Below the pieces are notes generated by a model. The model was not told where the DNA came from, did no database searches, and worked only from the letters and a program-made list of their open reading frames with translations. 64,000 nucleotides of DNA. It comes from Nomia melanderi. Lineage: Eukaryota > Arthropoda > Insecta > Hymenoptera > Halictidae. Positions 14,178 through 26,454 of this stretch are shown here, piece by piece; position 1 is the first letter of the stretch; each line of letters starts with the position of its first letter. The position numbers and the translations under genes are program-made. The DNA is taken from NCBI RefSeq assembly GCF_051020985.1, contig NC_135003.1:3434001-3498000 (forward strand), read 5' to 3'.

Positions 14178-14243
14178 GTCTCGTTCCCAGTTCGGTGTAA
14201 GTGCATACCATCACACTTACGTAAAGCCAACACTGATCGAGAC
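14178..14243. other. GC-rich 66-nt hairpin, candidate small-RNA precursor
   Basis: A 6 bp outer stem (GTCTCG with CGAGAC) encloses a CAGT/ACTG pairing and a perfect 7 bp inner stem (GTAAGTG with CACTTAC) around a 10-nt loop. Internal bulges separate the stems. It stands out in GC from the AT-rich surroundings. I do not recognise a known miRNA seed on either strand. The asymmetric bulges weaken a miRNA reading, and it could be a decayed inverted repeat. Confidence 0.35.
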
Positions 14244-16093
14244 CTTCTCACTCAACAATGACACAACTTGTTACAAAAATATTTCGTCCACCCTATAATT
14301 ATTAAATCACAAGATTTGTTCGTGTTCTGTTATAATTACTGATACAATTATAATATATTTCAAATACATATTCTGAAACAAGGAAATAAAATATTAAGCA
14401 CTTGGAATCTTAATATTAAAATTCTGTTTCGTGCTTTCTTTATCTAACCTTGAACAACTTTGAATAGTATTACATAATATGCCGTAATTTCTGAAGATTT
14501 CGAGCATCAGAAATAGAATTGTAAAGTGAAGAGAGAGATTTACAATTTAGCACGTGTCGTCAATTTTAACCACTTATACAATGGTAATTGATCTTCGCTA
14601 AAACGATGGGCCATTTTGTTTTCTTCGTTTCGCATCTTGCACGGACAACTTAAACATCTCCTTGAATATTAATTAATTCGATATTAAAATTTCTTATATT
14701 TTTATCGGTCTTGATTTACATAACGAGTGTTCCAAGTAATTAGTCAATATGTGTCGGATATTTTAAAACTCTTTTAATATAATGTTTCCTTGTCTTCGAT
14801 TCAGAATGGAACTTATTAACGAAACTTTTTTCCTTGCTATTTTTAATGCAGATTAATATGATAAATAAAAATTAATAAATTGAAAAATAAAATGATCTCA
14901 CAATTGCCCTCTTGGAAGGATGATATACATATTTGGATCAACCTGTTTGCTACCACGAATTTAAGAGATTAAATTTTTACAAAATGACTTTCTGTAATTG
15001 CTGCATTACTGAAAAATCAGTACTCTACAGATCTTCTCAATTGCTCTACTCTAATACTCTACAGAAATTCTCATTTTCATAGACCGTTTTATCCAAATCA
15101 TAAAGTAGTAGATGATTACCTCGAAAAAAGATTCACCGTGATAAACATAAAGTAGATATGGCATTACGTAGTGTTTATTCATGTAAATGTTTTCCCATAT
15201 TTTCCTATATTTTTCTCCATATTCTCTACATTCCCTATACTTCCCTATATTTCGTGAATTTTCAAATACTATGAATGCATAACGGTCCACAGTTCAATAA
15301 TCGAAGTCTGACAGTACTATACGAAGATTCGCAGGGCCATCTCGGCCGTTGTCCCCTTTACCTTTCTATCGAGACCTCGCCTCGACCTAATTCCTCATCC
15401 ACGTTGTAAAACTTGTTCACGTTTCTATGTTTGCAAAGAGCTACGCCACAGATTTTCCGCTATCTGCGGATTTTACCCGTACTCGAGATACAATGGACTA
15501 TTTTTTAGCGATGGAATATTCAACGGCAGAAAAAGACGTGCAATCAAAAGCTCTGAAATCCGTAAACGTTGAAACCTAAAATACTTTTATACCTGGAATA
15601 TTGTAAATACTTGCAAATACACGTTTCTAAAAAAAAGTGAGTCGTTTTTATTATAGCTTTCATTCTTTTTTCGCTTGTATTGAAAATAACAATCTTCCGT
15701 CCTGCGTCATAAGCGATGATAAAAAAGTATTTATGTCCTCACATCTGTGTCCTGTTTTCGAGTTAACAACATTATGGTCGACGTTGTTGAATAAAAAATT
15801 ACAATAAATTCCTGCGATATGTAATATTTAGATATGTATAATAAAATCTCAGAATTAATGATTACGTATAGTTATGCTCATAATTATTTCTAATGTTTAA
15901 ATTGTGTTTAAATTATTAATTATTCACGTATCCCTTATATTAAGCTACTTATAGGTATCCCATATGGTTGTTACAACTTATGTGTTTCTGAATAAATTTT
16001 GAATGAACTGAATTACGTTAACTAGGATTATAATTTACCCTCCTTCAATCTGTTCATTTTCAAGGAAAACAATTGTTAATCTTATCCAAAAAT
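14244..16093. other. AT-rich intergenic DNA, no gene recognised
   Basis: No gene seen. Around 15180-15260 there is a degenerate repeat of TTTCCCTATA/TTCCCTATA units, which creates a fortuitous minus-strand open frame rich in Tyr and Lys. Confidence 0.45.
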
Positions 16094-16468
16094 TCAGTAC
16101 GATCTCTTTATTATTACCATAAATTTTTAAGATTATCACATTTGATGATACGAATTATTTAGTTTCGTAAAGTGATAAAAGAAAAAAAAGATACAATACA
16201 ATCTTTTTATTATTATCGTGAATTTTTACAGTTATCAAATTTTATGATACGAAATTATTTAGTTTTGTAAAGTAAAGAAAACATACAATACAATCTTTTT
16301 ATTATTACCGTAGGTTTTTAAAGTTATCAAACTTTATGATACGCGAATTATTTAATTGTGTAAAGTAAAAAATAAAAAGAGATACAATACGATCTTTTTA
16401 TCATTACCGTAGATTTTTAAGGTTATCAAATTTGACGACAGGAATTATTTAGTGTCGTAAAGTATAAA
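16094..16468 (+). repeat. Four-copy tandem repeat, unit 92-100 bp
   Basis: Four head-to-tail units begin near 16094, 16193, 16285 and 16384. Each carries, in order, a block like ACAATACAATCTTTTTATTA, a TTACCGTA-TTTTTA block, a TTATCAAATTT-ATGATACG block and GAATTATTTAGT-TCGTAAAGTA. Units differ by substitutions and by length in an A-rich tail. This is an AT-rich minisatellite with no coding capacity. Confidence 0.85.
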
Positions 16469-18224
16469 GCATTTGATGCCAATGGCACTAGAAAGAAGCT
16501 AGCACTAGAAACTTCCTGCATCGCAAGGTTCGATGATACGGCAATGACTCGATTACGTGATGATCCCGATAAATAGTTTTTGTTCATAATTCACCGTTTC
16601 CCGATGTCATTTCCCCAAGGTCTACGCTTTGATAATGAACTTTAACGCGAGACCCGGTTGACCCCAACCCGATGCCGCTGATTCGCTGGAGTTCGTTCTG
16701 GTGGTCATCTATGTACTCCGACTCCTAAAAAAAACCACGGTCGTCAGGCAACGTTTCATTGACGTTCTCTTGATACTCGACGAACGCTCACGTGTTTCCT
16801 TTTTCCTTTTCTTAAATTCCGAAATTTACGTAATGCTTACAATCGTTCTGCAACGTAATCCCAGAAACAATTTTACGTTTTACGTAAAGCGACGTCATAA
16901 ATGATACGTGAACATATCCGGCGGATATGTAACTAAACATTTATGCAAAATCATGTTTTTCTAAAGAAAATTCAAGCGAAATGAAACGGAATGAAATTAA
17001 ATGGATATCTAATTTCAATTGGCTGTGAATAATACTAACAAGAATGCAGCTCCATTGAAATGTCTATATTGTATTATTGTTGTGCATATTACATTAAAAT
17101 ACTACTAACCACATTGAAAATGAAATATACAATACCAAATTATTTGTTATTTGAAGAAATTATAATTTTTAATTTTTAACGATATTTATCTTGACATGTG
17201 TTTAAGAAAAATGTGTTTGTTACGTAATAGAGGAGTCTGTAGAAACGGTTGATTAAAAGCGGAAATTTCAGAAAAAAATACAAGAATAGTGTGTAAAATG
17301 GAATTTTATTTTAAGGATTTAATTTTAGAATACAGTAGCTCCAAAACGAATATATCCTTTACCGGCCAACGTCAGTTTTAACATTCACGAAGCGAGCACG
17401 GCATTGCGCGCGGAAGTTGATTCTTCGCGTGTGTGCTGTATCAGACAAGTATATCATAATGAGGCTGTTCGTATTTTTACGTAATCCAGAACTCACGCAT
17501 GATTGTTCGGTGAAACCGATACAACTGTTTCATCGAATTCAATTCACGATGACAATTCGAACGTGTTCATTCCTATCAATTTATAAATCTATAGACAAAA
17601 TGTATAGAAATTGTATTACTTGCCTGCAAAATTATATTATTTAATATAATTTAATTATATTATATTATTTTAAAAAATTGTTCAATTACCAAAACTCTAA
17701 TTATTCTTTTTAAAGACGAGATCTAATCATTCAACTGCTAAAACTTTAATTACTTCTTGCATAAAAAATGAGTAAAATGTTATAACTATTTTAATAGTTA
17801 ATAACAGTATTAGACATAAATTTTTTGATAATGAAAACAGAATATTATGAATTACATTTATTTATCAGTCATTGGCCAGTTTTTACGATTCTTAGATAGC
17901 ATTTTGAAGAATGGTTACCGAAAAGATAAGGAATCAAGTCTCCAAAAAGAAAAGAGCACAGTAACTAATCTCATTAATCAAAAAAACTCGTTGAAATCAA
18001 CATCCTGTCGGCCTTCCAGCGATCAATAGATTTCTCCATTGTTATCTAAATGAATGACCCACGATAAATGAAATTTTTACTCGAATTGATCTCGAGCTAT
18101 CGCTCGGCCGTTAATCTCCTTGATACACGAGGAAATTTCAAGTAATTTAATTGACATCGATCAACTTATCGGTAAGCCATTGATTAATTCGTCAACTGAC
18201 CATCTGTTTTCTTTTATCCTCCAG
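16469..18224. other. Upstream region of citrate synthase
   Basis: AT-rich DNA with a CACGTG at 16799-16804. The first exon and the promoter of citrate synthase should lie here or further upstream, because the first recognised exon begins with an in-phase acceptor rather than a start codon. A candidate start region is listed at 17349-17475. No other gene is seen. Confidence 0.4.
17349..17475 (+). promoter_or_regulatory. Candidate promoter and first exon of citrate synthase
   Basis: A GC-richer island in AT-rich DNA with an arthropod-type initiator TCAGT at 17372-17376, an AATATA motif about 23 bp upstream, and an ATG at 17459. Splicing to the recognised exon at 18225 needs a phase-0 donor. 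Two weak choices are in frame after this ATG: after four codons (GTATTT) or after seventeen codons (GTGAAA). The latter would give the usual family length of about 465 residues, but its peptide has two acidic residues, unlike a good mitochondrial presequence. Tentative. Confidence 0.22.
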
Positions 18225-20943
18225 AAAATAACTTCCGCCGTGTTCTTGAGACCGTTATCCGACGCCTCGACCGATCTGAGGAAAGTTCTGGCCGACAAGA
18301 TCCCGAAGGAACAGGAGCGCGTCAAGAGTTTCCGCAAGCAGCATGGAGCCACCAAAGTCGGCGAGGTCACCGTGGACATGGTATGCAGCTAATCCGGTTG
18401 CGTAATTCCCCGACACACATGAGAAAAAAGATCGTAGGATCGCGCGATCATGGATAAAAAGTGATCATCGTTCGATCGGGCACGAGATTAATTCACAAAG
18501 AAGTCACGTAATTAGCATGACGATCCACGTGGAGACAATTTTTTCATGAGCCAAGAAGTGTAACCGATTATTTTTTATTGGACACCGATAACGAATAGAA
18601 GCGATAGACGGTGGTAGCAGCCGCAAAATCGGTTGTAGGTCGCGTGCTTATCATGTGATCACGGTAGACTCGTGTACGCTGTGCGGTTACTGTGGAACCT
18701 CAATTGGCAAGCACGGGATCAGAATTGGTTCCTTTTATTTTTTTTTGCCTTATGCCTTACGTTCGGAATTAACCCGATGATCGGTACTGTAACGAGTCAT
18801 GTGAAACTGATACCAGCATGTGTTCGTAGTCACATTAAAAACGATTCGATAAATTTATAATGAACAATGGTTGGTTGGTCATTTAACGTTAAACGTACCG
18901 ACGCTTTGTATATACTTATTTCTATCGTAACCAGTTGAATAACTGGTTGCAAAATGAAGGTGAACATATTAGAAGATAAATTTTTCTTAGTAGAAGCAGA
19001 AACAGAAGGAAACATAAAAATTGGAAAAGTGACTAATCGGACAATGTAGAAATTGATAAAAAATTTATAAAAAATGATTTTTTAAATTGATAAAAAATTT
19101 ATCAAAAATTGATAAAAATTTTCAAAAAAATTTGAGAACCGGTAGCGGTACGTTTAGTGTTAAAATAACAATATATTTGTTAGATGTCATTGAGCTTATT
19201 AGCAAGACAGTTTAATTAGATAAAAATTTTTAAGGTCACATTGCTTTTATGGGTTTTACGTATGAGTTAAACGGAAAGGATTATTGAAATATGATGTGCA
19301 ATAACATATAATCCATACAATTCCTTTCTGCTTTTCTTGGTCCACATTTGCAGTATCGATTGTCAGATTATTTTATAAGTAATATCCTTACATCTCTTTT
19401 CTTATTTCTAAATAATTAAAAAAATAATTATTTCTTTATAAAAAGCGTCTAAAATCTTTTTTTATAAGTAGTTTTCGTATTTATTTATTCACAGACAAAG
19501 AGGTATGGCTTGGAAACGAAATTAATTAATTCCTGTGCAATGAGGCCTCAAGCAATGTAAACAATTGCTATTGTATTATTAATCACTAAAATTAATCAGT
19601 AATATATTGTGTTTATACTTTATATGATTTTATTTTAATTATAACTATAACATTTCAGATGTATGGTGGTATGCGTGGAATCAAAGGTTTGGTTTGGGAA
19701 CCATCGGTATTAGACCCTGAAGAAGGTATCCGATTCCGTGGAAAATCAATCCCTGAATGTCAAAAACTTCTGCCAAAAGCTTCTGGCGGCCAAGAGCCGC
19801 TTCCAGAAGGTCTTTTCTGGCTTCTGATCACTGGTGACGTTCCCACCGATGCCCAAGCAAAAGCGCTATCGAAGGAGTGGGCAGCAAGGAGCGCTTTACC
19901 TGACCATGTAGTCAAAGCTTTGAACAATTTCCCCAAGTCGCTTCATCCAATGACGCAGTTCTCTGCTGCGATAACCCTGTTGAACAGCGAGAGTGAATTC
20001 GTCAAAGCTTACACTCAGGGTGTACACAAAACCAAATACTGGGAAACCGTGTATGAAGATTCGATGAATCTGATCGCCAAATTGCCTGTGGTAGCAGCCA
20101 CGATATATAGAAACATTTATAAAGGTGGCAAGGGGTTAGGATCGGTCGATGCTGGCAAAGATTGGTCGTGGAATTTTGCGAACATGCTTGGTTATGATAA
20201 CGCTCAGTTCATTGAGCTGATGCGGTTGTACTTGACCATTCACTCTGATCACGAGGGTGGAAATGTATCTGCACACACAACCCACTTGGTTGGTTCGGCA
20301 CTGTCTGATCCTTACTTGTCATTCGCGGCTGGTATGAACGGTTTGGCTGGACCTCTCCATGGTCTTGCGAACCAAGAAGTATTGGTTTGGTTAGAAAAAC
20401 TGCGTTCTCAAGTTGGTGATAGTCCTAGTGATGAGAAGCTTAAAGACTTCATCTGGAACACCTTGAAGAGCGGACAAGTTGTTCCCGGATATGGTCATGC
20501 TGTGCTTAGAAAGACTGATCCTCGATATACTTGCCAGAGAGAATTTGCTTTGAAACATTTGCCAGATGACAAACTGTTCAAGGTAAAATCATTATGTAAC
20601 GAATTTGAATATATGTATCTTGTCATTGAAGATTTCAAAGATCTGTTCATAATCAATATAATATTTATATTTCCAGCTGGTTAGTCAGGTATACAAAGTA
20701 GTTCCTCCAATTCTATTGGAAACTGGTAAGGTGAAGAACCCGTGGCCGAATGTAGATGCTCACTCCGGCGTACTGTTGCAATACTATGGAATGAAAGAAA
20801 TGAATTACTACACTGTCTTGTTTGGAGTATCTCGCGCTCTTGGTGTCTTGGCTTCTCTCGTCTGGGACCGTGCTCTTGGTTTGCCTATTGAGAGGCCCAA
20901 ATCTCTTAGCACTGATCTCCTCATGAAAGCTTGCAAAGCTTAA
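18225..20943 (+). CDS. CS: Citrate synthase, mitochondrial (5' exon not located)
   Basis: Condenses oxaloacetate and acetyl-CoA to citrate, the entry step of the TCA cycle in the mitochondrial matrix. Recognised exons are 18225-18380, 19659-20582 and 20677-20943 (stop TAA), all joined in phase 0 at GT-AG sites, giving 448 residues. Family landmarks are clear: KIPKEQERV near the mature N-terminus; VTVDMMYGGMRG across the first join; HEGGNVSAHT and GPLHGLANQEV (first catalytic His); VVPGYGHAVLRKTDPRY (second catalytic His); PNVDAHSGVLLQYYG (catalytic Asp); and FGVSRALGV near the C-terminus (the arginine contacts substrate). The missing N-terminal presequence, about 15-20 residues by family length, must come from an upstream exon ending in phase 0. 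The second recognised intron carries a 281 bp MITE. Homology is certain and only the 5' end is open. Confidence 0.96.
18883..19163. mobile_element. MITE with TTAA target duplication, in a citrate synthase intron
   Basis: A 281 bp element bounded by TTAA. The left end reads TTAACGTTAAACGTACCGAC. The reverse complement of the right end reads TTAACACTAAACGTACCGCT, 16 of 20 identical. The interior is AT-rich with repeated AAATTGATAAAAAATTTAT units. The TTAA target suggests a piggyBac-type non-autonomous element. It lies wholly within the intron between 18380 and 19659. Confidence 0.75.
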
Positions 20944-21336
20944 ACGACGTCTTCATTTATAAAAAAAAAAAGAGAAAGTGGAATCAGAATCATTGAAAAG
21001 TCTAAGTTCGTATCACACCATCATCATAATTTCCAAGAATAAGGAACTGACAGCTTTGAATCATGTTACGAATGTTATCGATACACAGAAAAGTGTAAAC
21101 CTCGAACTCATTTCGAATTCATCTTAATATGACTTCAAGGAAGTCGTTTTAAATGCCGAGTATTATTAAAATAATATGAGGCCAGGTATTAGAATAATTA
21201 ATCATCTAATCTAATAAAAAATGAACATCTAATGTTACGATATATTGTTCAAACGTAGACATTCTAAAATGGAACTGTATGGTGTATTATATTGTAAAAA
21301 CTATAACTAATATTGTTGATTTTTAATAACAATGCA

Positions 21337-21342
21337 AATAAA
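21337..21342 (+). terminator. AATAAA polyadenylation signal, citrate synthase
   Basis: Canonical hexamer about 400 bases after the stop codon, the most plausible end of the citrate synthase message. Inference from position. Another site could be used. Confidence 0.5.
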
Positions 21343-21350
21343 TATGGTGA

Positions 21351-21655
21351 AGTTTTTACACTATAAAACCATATATACAAAATATAGATTGGTCCAGTAC
21401 ACATAGTTTCAACTGCCAAATCCATTACGAAAACATAATACTACACGTTAATAGTAGACACAGTTCATTGTAAATACATTTGTCGCTTAACATTTAACTT
21501 AAATAGTAGCGATTTTAAAAATAAAACCACAATACCGATCATTGTAATAATAGATCAAACATACGAAAATAATTAATACAAAAAAGTTAGCTGTGTGTAT
21601 AGTTAACATTTTGCAGACATTGTTTATAATTTGACAGACACTGTCAATAGGATAT
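21351..21655 (+). repeat. ~300 bp direct repeat, copy A
   Basis: Starts a few bases after the citrate synthase polyadenylation signal and matches 22347-22653 in the same orientation. Shared blocks include AAAATATAGATTGG, CAGTACACATAGTTTCAACT, GTTAGCTGTGTG and AGGATATCAG. Many single-base differences show an old duplication. No open frame is conserved between copies. Confidence 0.85.
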
Positions 21656-22346
21656 CAGCTGCGAAAACTATTAGCCACATACGTTTGTTTGTGGCAACAG
21701 TGTCTATTTTCAACTTTGTATTGGAGAGAGTTGTTCAAATTAACACAGAGTCCTAGCTATAGATATATTTATATGTATTGTGACACGGCAGTTGAGATTT
21801 GTACTAGGTCTTCATGTCATATCCACATTTCTCAAGTGGATGTAACTTGCGAAACAAGTACATCTTCTAGGAAATAAGAAACCCACCGTTTTTGACGCTA
21901 GTTCTCATTGATATGGGAAACTCTTCTTATTGTCACAAATCAGTTATGCTGATGAACATAATATTTCATTCATGTAAGAATGCACAACATAGTGCAGGTA
22001 AAATCCCATGCCTATAAAGAGATATTTTGTAAACTAACGATACATTATGTGACATCAGTTTTGAGCTCCTTTGACTAAATTGGAATAGTAACATATTATT
22101 GGAGACAAATTGAACTTTAAAATTATGATTTAGACTGCTATATGAATTAATCATAGTCCAGGATACTTCATAGATTGAATAAATCTTTCACTTATAAGTA
22201 ACAACATCCACTATAAGATAACAAAGTGTCTCATACTTGTTACTAAACTAATTTTCTATTAGACTAAATGAAATGATAAAAGGTATAGACTAAACAAATT
22301 GAGTTGTAATTGTTTGTTATCTTTTTGTTCTTTAATCTTTCGTGAT

Positions 22347-22653
22347 AAAATTTTTACATTATAAAATCATACACATAAAATATAGATTGGTTCAGTACAC
22401 ATAGTTTCAACTGCCAAATCCAATACAAGAACATCATGCTACACGTTAATAATAGAGCTGGTTTATTGTAAATATATTTATCGCTTTATGTTGAATTTAA
22501 GTAACAGCTATTTTAAAATTGGAAACAATATAAATCATTATAATAACCATTAGACCAAATATTCAAAAATGATGGATACAAAAGTTAGCTGTGTGCATAG
22601 TTAATATTTCACAGATATTGTCCGTAATTTAACTGGCACTGCCAACAGGATAT
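22347..22653 (+). repeat. ~300 bp direct repeat, copy B
   Basis: Second copy of 21351-21655, about 690 bp downstream of the first. Similarity ends abruptly after AGGATATCAG in both copies, which fixes the right border. Terminal inverted repeats were not seen, so segmental duplication is likelier than two insertions. Confidence 0.85.
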
Positions 22654-25133
22654 CAGAGTTTTTAGGATACAATTAAGTCGCAATATCTTTACTTATGTCG
22701 CTATAGTGGAAAAGCATTACGTAGGAAATTATTTTTTTTTGCAAAGGAAGATTTTAAAAAATTGCTCATAGCGAAATACAGTTATGTAAAATATAATATG
22801 AAATATTTAGGGTTAATGGAATACGCAAACAATGTTGCAGTGTTAATGCACCAGTGATCGGTTTAAAATTTTTTTCATTACACTCAAAAAGTCGATGACT
22901 CAACCGCAACGAGTCACAATAATTTACGTACATTAAAAATATAATGACCAGTGGTAGATCCACTGTTAAGAGAATGAGTGAGTGTGTGCGATACTTTATT
23001 TATAACAAACGTGAAAATAAATAGATCTTTGAAAATTACATGTAGTAGTTTCTATACCCAATATCTTTTTTGCCGATTAAGAGACTTTTTAATGGTTATT
23101 TATTATTTGAGACAAAAACTGAATATGATCAAATATATTTATTATAATTTAAAAAATTTTATTACAAAAAATCTTAAAACTTTGTGATTCTGTAGTATAT
23201 AATAAATAATGGGAAATATACATAATTTTTATTATAATTTTATATTATTACATAATTATTTAATAAACTATTTATAAAATATTCCGAATTAGAAAAATAA
23301 AGGAATAAGAAACTATATGTTAAAAGAAGTGCAATAAAAAATTTATAATCCATTTCCCACAAAAGAAAATTTAATTCATTTATTTTATATTAACTTCAGT
23401 CCTTATGTCAATCAACAACCTCGTTCATGATGATCTGATTTATAGTATATAAACTGGTTAACAATGACCAATAGATTCAACACAAACACTTGCATTAATT
23501 TTCATGTTAGTTCATTGTAACTGACCCATGAAGCTTCTATCCGTGTAATTATAGTATCCAACTCATAGGAATTGTACATCATCGTTAAAACAAAACAACC
23601 TGTAAATGCGTCCTGCATATTTCACAACTTTTATGTAACGAAAATCGTTAATTAGAATATATACATGTACATAATAGTATTGTGTACAATTTGCAGTATT
23701 ATATCATATAAACGACAATAATGCTTTGTTTCTCAATATGAGAAAACCACTGTTTATATTTTTACGAAACTTTAAATGTATGATCTCACTCTGGCTTTAG
23801 ACGGCATTTATCTTTCATACAATGATCTTAATAATTTCTATAATGATTTTTTGCATATGCTATTAATATTTTAAGTTTTAATAGATATTAAATACTGGAG
23901 TATTTCTAACTATACGAAAGTTAGTTTTCCTAAGTTATGAAGTAAATAAAATAAATGAGACAGCTGTTAATTGGATATTTATGGATTAAAAAATCAGAAA
24001 GATTCATTAATATGTACAATGAGACGATCAGCTCTTTTCTACAAGAAAATATTCTTTTCATCTATTAAGAACATTCTTCTATAATAGATAATTATCATTC
24101 TCCTATATAACTTAGAATCAATGTTCCCAACAAACAACCGTCCCATTGCTGAATCCATGTATCACAGAGCAGTAAGTATTCTGCTTTCAATTGTCTAATT
24201 AGATTGATTGAATAAATCTAGCCAAGAAATCTTACAAGATGTTTGCAGTATCAAGCACTGAGAAATGTTAAAACTCTCGCACAAAAACTTGAAAAATATG
24301 TGGTTCAATTGGTGCTAGATCAGATTTTACTTTTTACAGTTATTTACTACTATAATGCGGAGTATAAAAAACTATGTACATAGGTGTTGTTTTGGAAATT
24401 GCACAGGCCAATTTCTATCCGCATATCAACCAAACAGAATGAACTACCTATTCTTTTCTTCCTACAAACATAGGTGGACGGGATCAAGATTAAATTCTAT
24501 ATTTTTCGACATAAACATGCAGATTTATCGTTAAATTTTGTTATCAAATGAAAAATAATATTTCATATTTTTCGAATTGTAATTTGAATGCAGCACTTTA
24601 TACTTAAAAATAGTATCATGTATTAGTAATATGTTAAATTTGGCAGTCCTGCTGTAAAATGTTTACAATACGGATCTTTTTATACACAAGTAAAAAAAAT
24701 CTACTATACATATTTCTCTTCATACAACAATACTTCTTATAAGAGACTCTTGTGATTCTAAATCTTTTCCATTTCTTTTATAACATGATTTCTTCCTTTT
24801 AGATATTTTCTTTATGAAGAGAATAGATAAAACGTTACTTTACTCTTATATTATAAATTCAATAATTTGCTATTATATTGTGTATCACATTAATAGATAA
24901 GACAAAGTTTACCCGTCCACCATTTGATACGTTAAGTGCCTGCAGCAATTACTGTGATCAGCATATACAATTACACTTCAAGTTATGCATGAAGCTAGTG
25001 TACCATTTGAAAAATGATCATTCATTCTCATTCCATTTGTACAATTGGTAAAGTGGCACAGTAACTTACAATGAACATATACTTTACAGTTTAGATATCT
25101 TATTACATTTAAAATGAATCCTCATAATCTACG

Positions 25134-26454
25134 TCATGTCTTCTTTAAACGTCCAACGATCCATTCAAGGCCTTGGTAAAGACTAAAAAATTTTAAACTA
25201 TTAGATGGTTGCGCTTCAATGATTAATATCATTACACATACTAATTTTAATCTTACCCTTCTCCAGTAAGTGCACAACAACTTTGTATATGCCACTGATG
25301 CTTCTTAATCGATGTTAAATCCAGTTGTCTAGAGATTTCTGCAGCTGTCATGCTACCTTTCAAATCTTGTTTATTAGCATACACTAAGACATTCGCTTTA
25401 CTTAATTCCTCATGATTTAACATTGAGTACAATTCTTCTCTTATTACACCAAGTCTTTCTCTATCTGTACTATCTATAACCATTATTATAAATTCAGTAT
25501 TAGTGTAATAAGTAGACCATGCTGCTCGTAGACTTTGCTGTCCACCCAAATCCCACATAATAAAGTGAATATTTTTCCAAACTACTTCTTCAACGTTAGA
25601 TCCGATAGTTGGTGATGTATGGACAACTTCATTCATTAGGAACTGGTATAATATAGTCGTCTTACCAGCATTATCCAAACCTACCATAACTATTTTATGT
25701 TCTAAAACATAAAGCAGCATAATTTTAATTATTTAGAAGTCTACTAAAATATTATAAAATATTAACTATATTTTGCAATGAATATAAAAATGAAAGTGTA
25801 TCATATTATAAAATTAAAGTATACAGATTGCTACAAAAGGAGAATTTACATAAACATATGTTAGCATATGTATATATAAAGTAGGACAAATGTAAATTTC
25901 AAACAATGTAACACATATTAAATGCAAAATTACATTTTATATTCATTATAATTGATTTAATTTTCCTAATTAATTACAGATGTAAGAACTGAAATCAGCA
26001 ATGATTGTTTGCAAATTTTTATTTCACCTATTATATAAAGATTTCAATGATTGGAATGTACTTTCACTCCATTGCGTACTTTCTTCAATATAAGAACTTT
26101 AACAAACAAAACAATCATGAATTCCATATAATTTAAATATAATATAATCAATCTTCTTATTAAAATTGTTAAACATGCAAAGTTATGGTTGAAAGTTAAA
26201 ATTTTTCAGGACTTGTAATCTTCTTACATATTTTATGGAGACAAAGAACGAGGACGTTTATTTCTTATTTATATGTATTTAACATATTAGAGAGATTTTA
26301 ATAATTCTTTGTTACTATAGGCAGGTAAATTACAGTGATGTTACTTGCATGACGTGATTCTCGAAAGAATAAAATAATGAATAATGTTGGTACATATATG
26401 GAATTTACCTTCATTGCCAAAGAGACTCCACAATTTTGCGAAAAGTAGTCCCAT
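25134..26454 (-). CDS. Arl5: ADP-ribosylation factor-like protein 5 (Arl5)
   Basis: Small Ras-superfamily GTPase of the trans-Golgi network, in other animals linked to GARP tethering and endosome-to-Golgi traffic. Exons on the minus strand are 26454-26409, 25701-25257 and 25182-25134. Phases 1 and 2 fit exactly and give 179 residues, the family length. The start MGLLFAKLW supplies Gly2 for N-myristoylation. P-loop GLDNAGKTT is at about residues 23-31, switch I holds the SPTIGSNVEE threonine, switch II is WDLGGQQSLR, and the guanine-specificity motif is NKQD. The C-terminus is GLEWIVGRLKK. The SNVEE after switch I and the QQSLRAAW segment favour ARL5 over ARF1 or ARL1. Its upstream region faces that of 6PGD. 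No defects seen. Confidence 0.95.

Larger units (their letters stand above)
20944..25133. other. Convergent 3' region between citrate synthase and Arl5
   Basis: No gene recognised in 4.2 kb between the two convergent stop codons. It contains the citrate synthase 3' UTR with a polyadenylation signal at 21337, a ~300 bp direct duplication, and presumably the Arl5 3' UTR on the minus strand. Open frames here are short, AT-rich and unlike known proteins. Confidence 0.55.
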
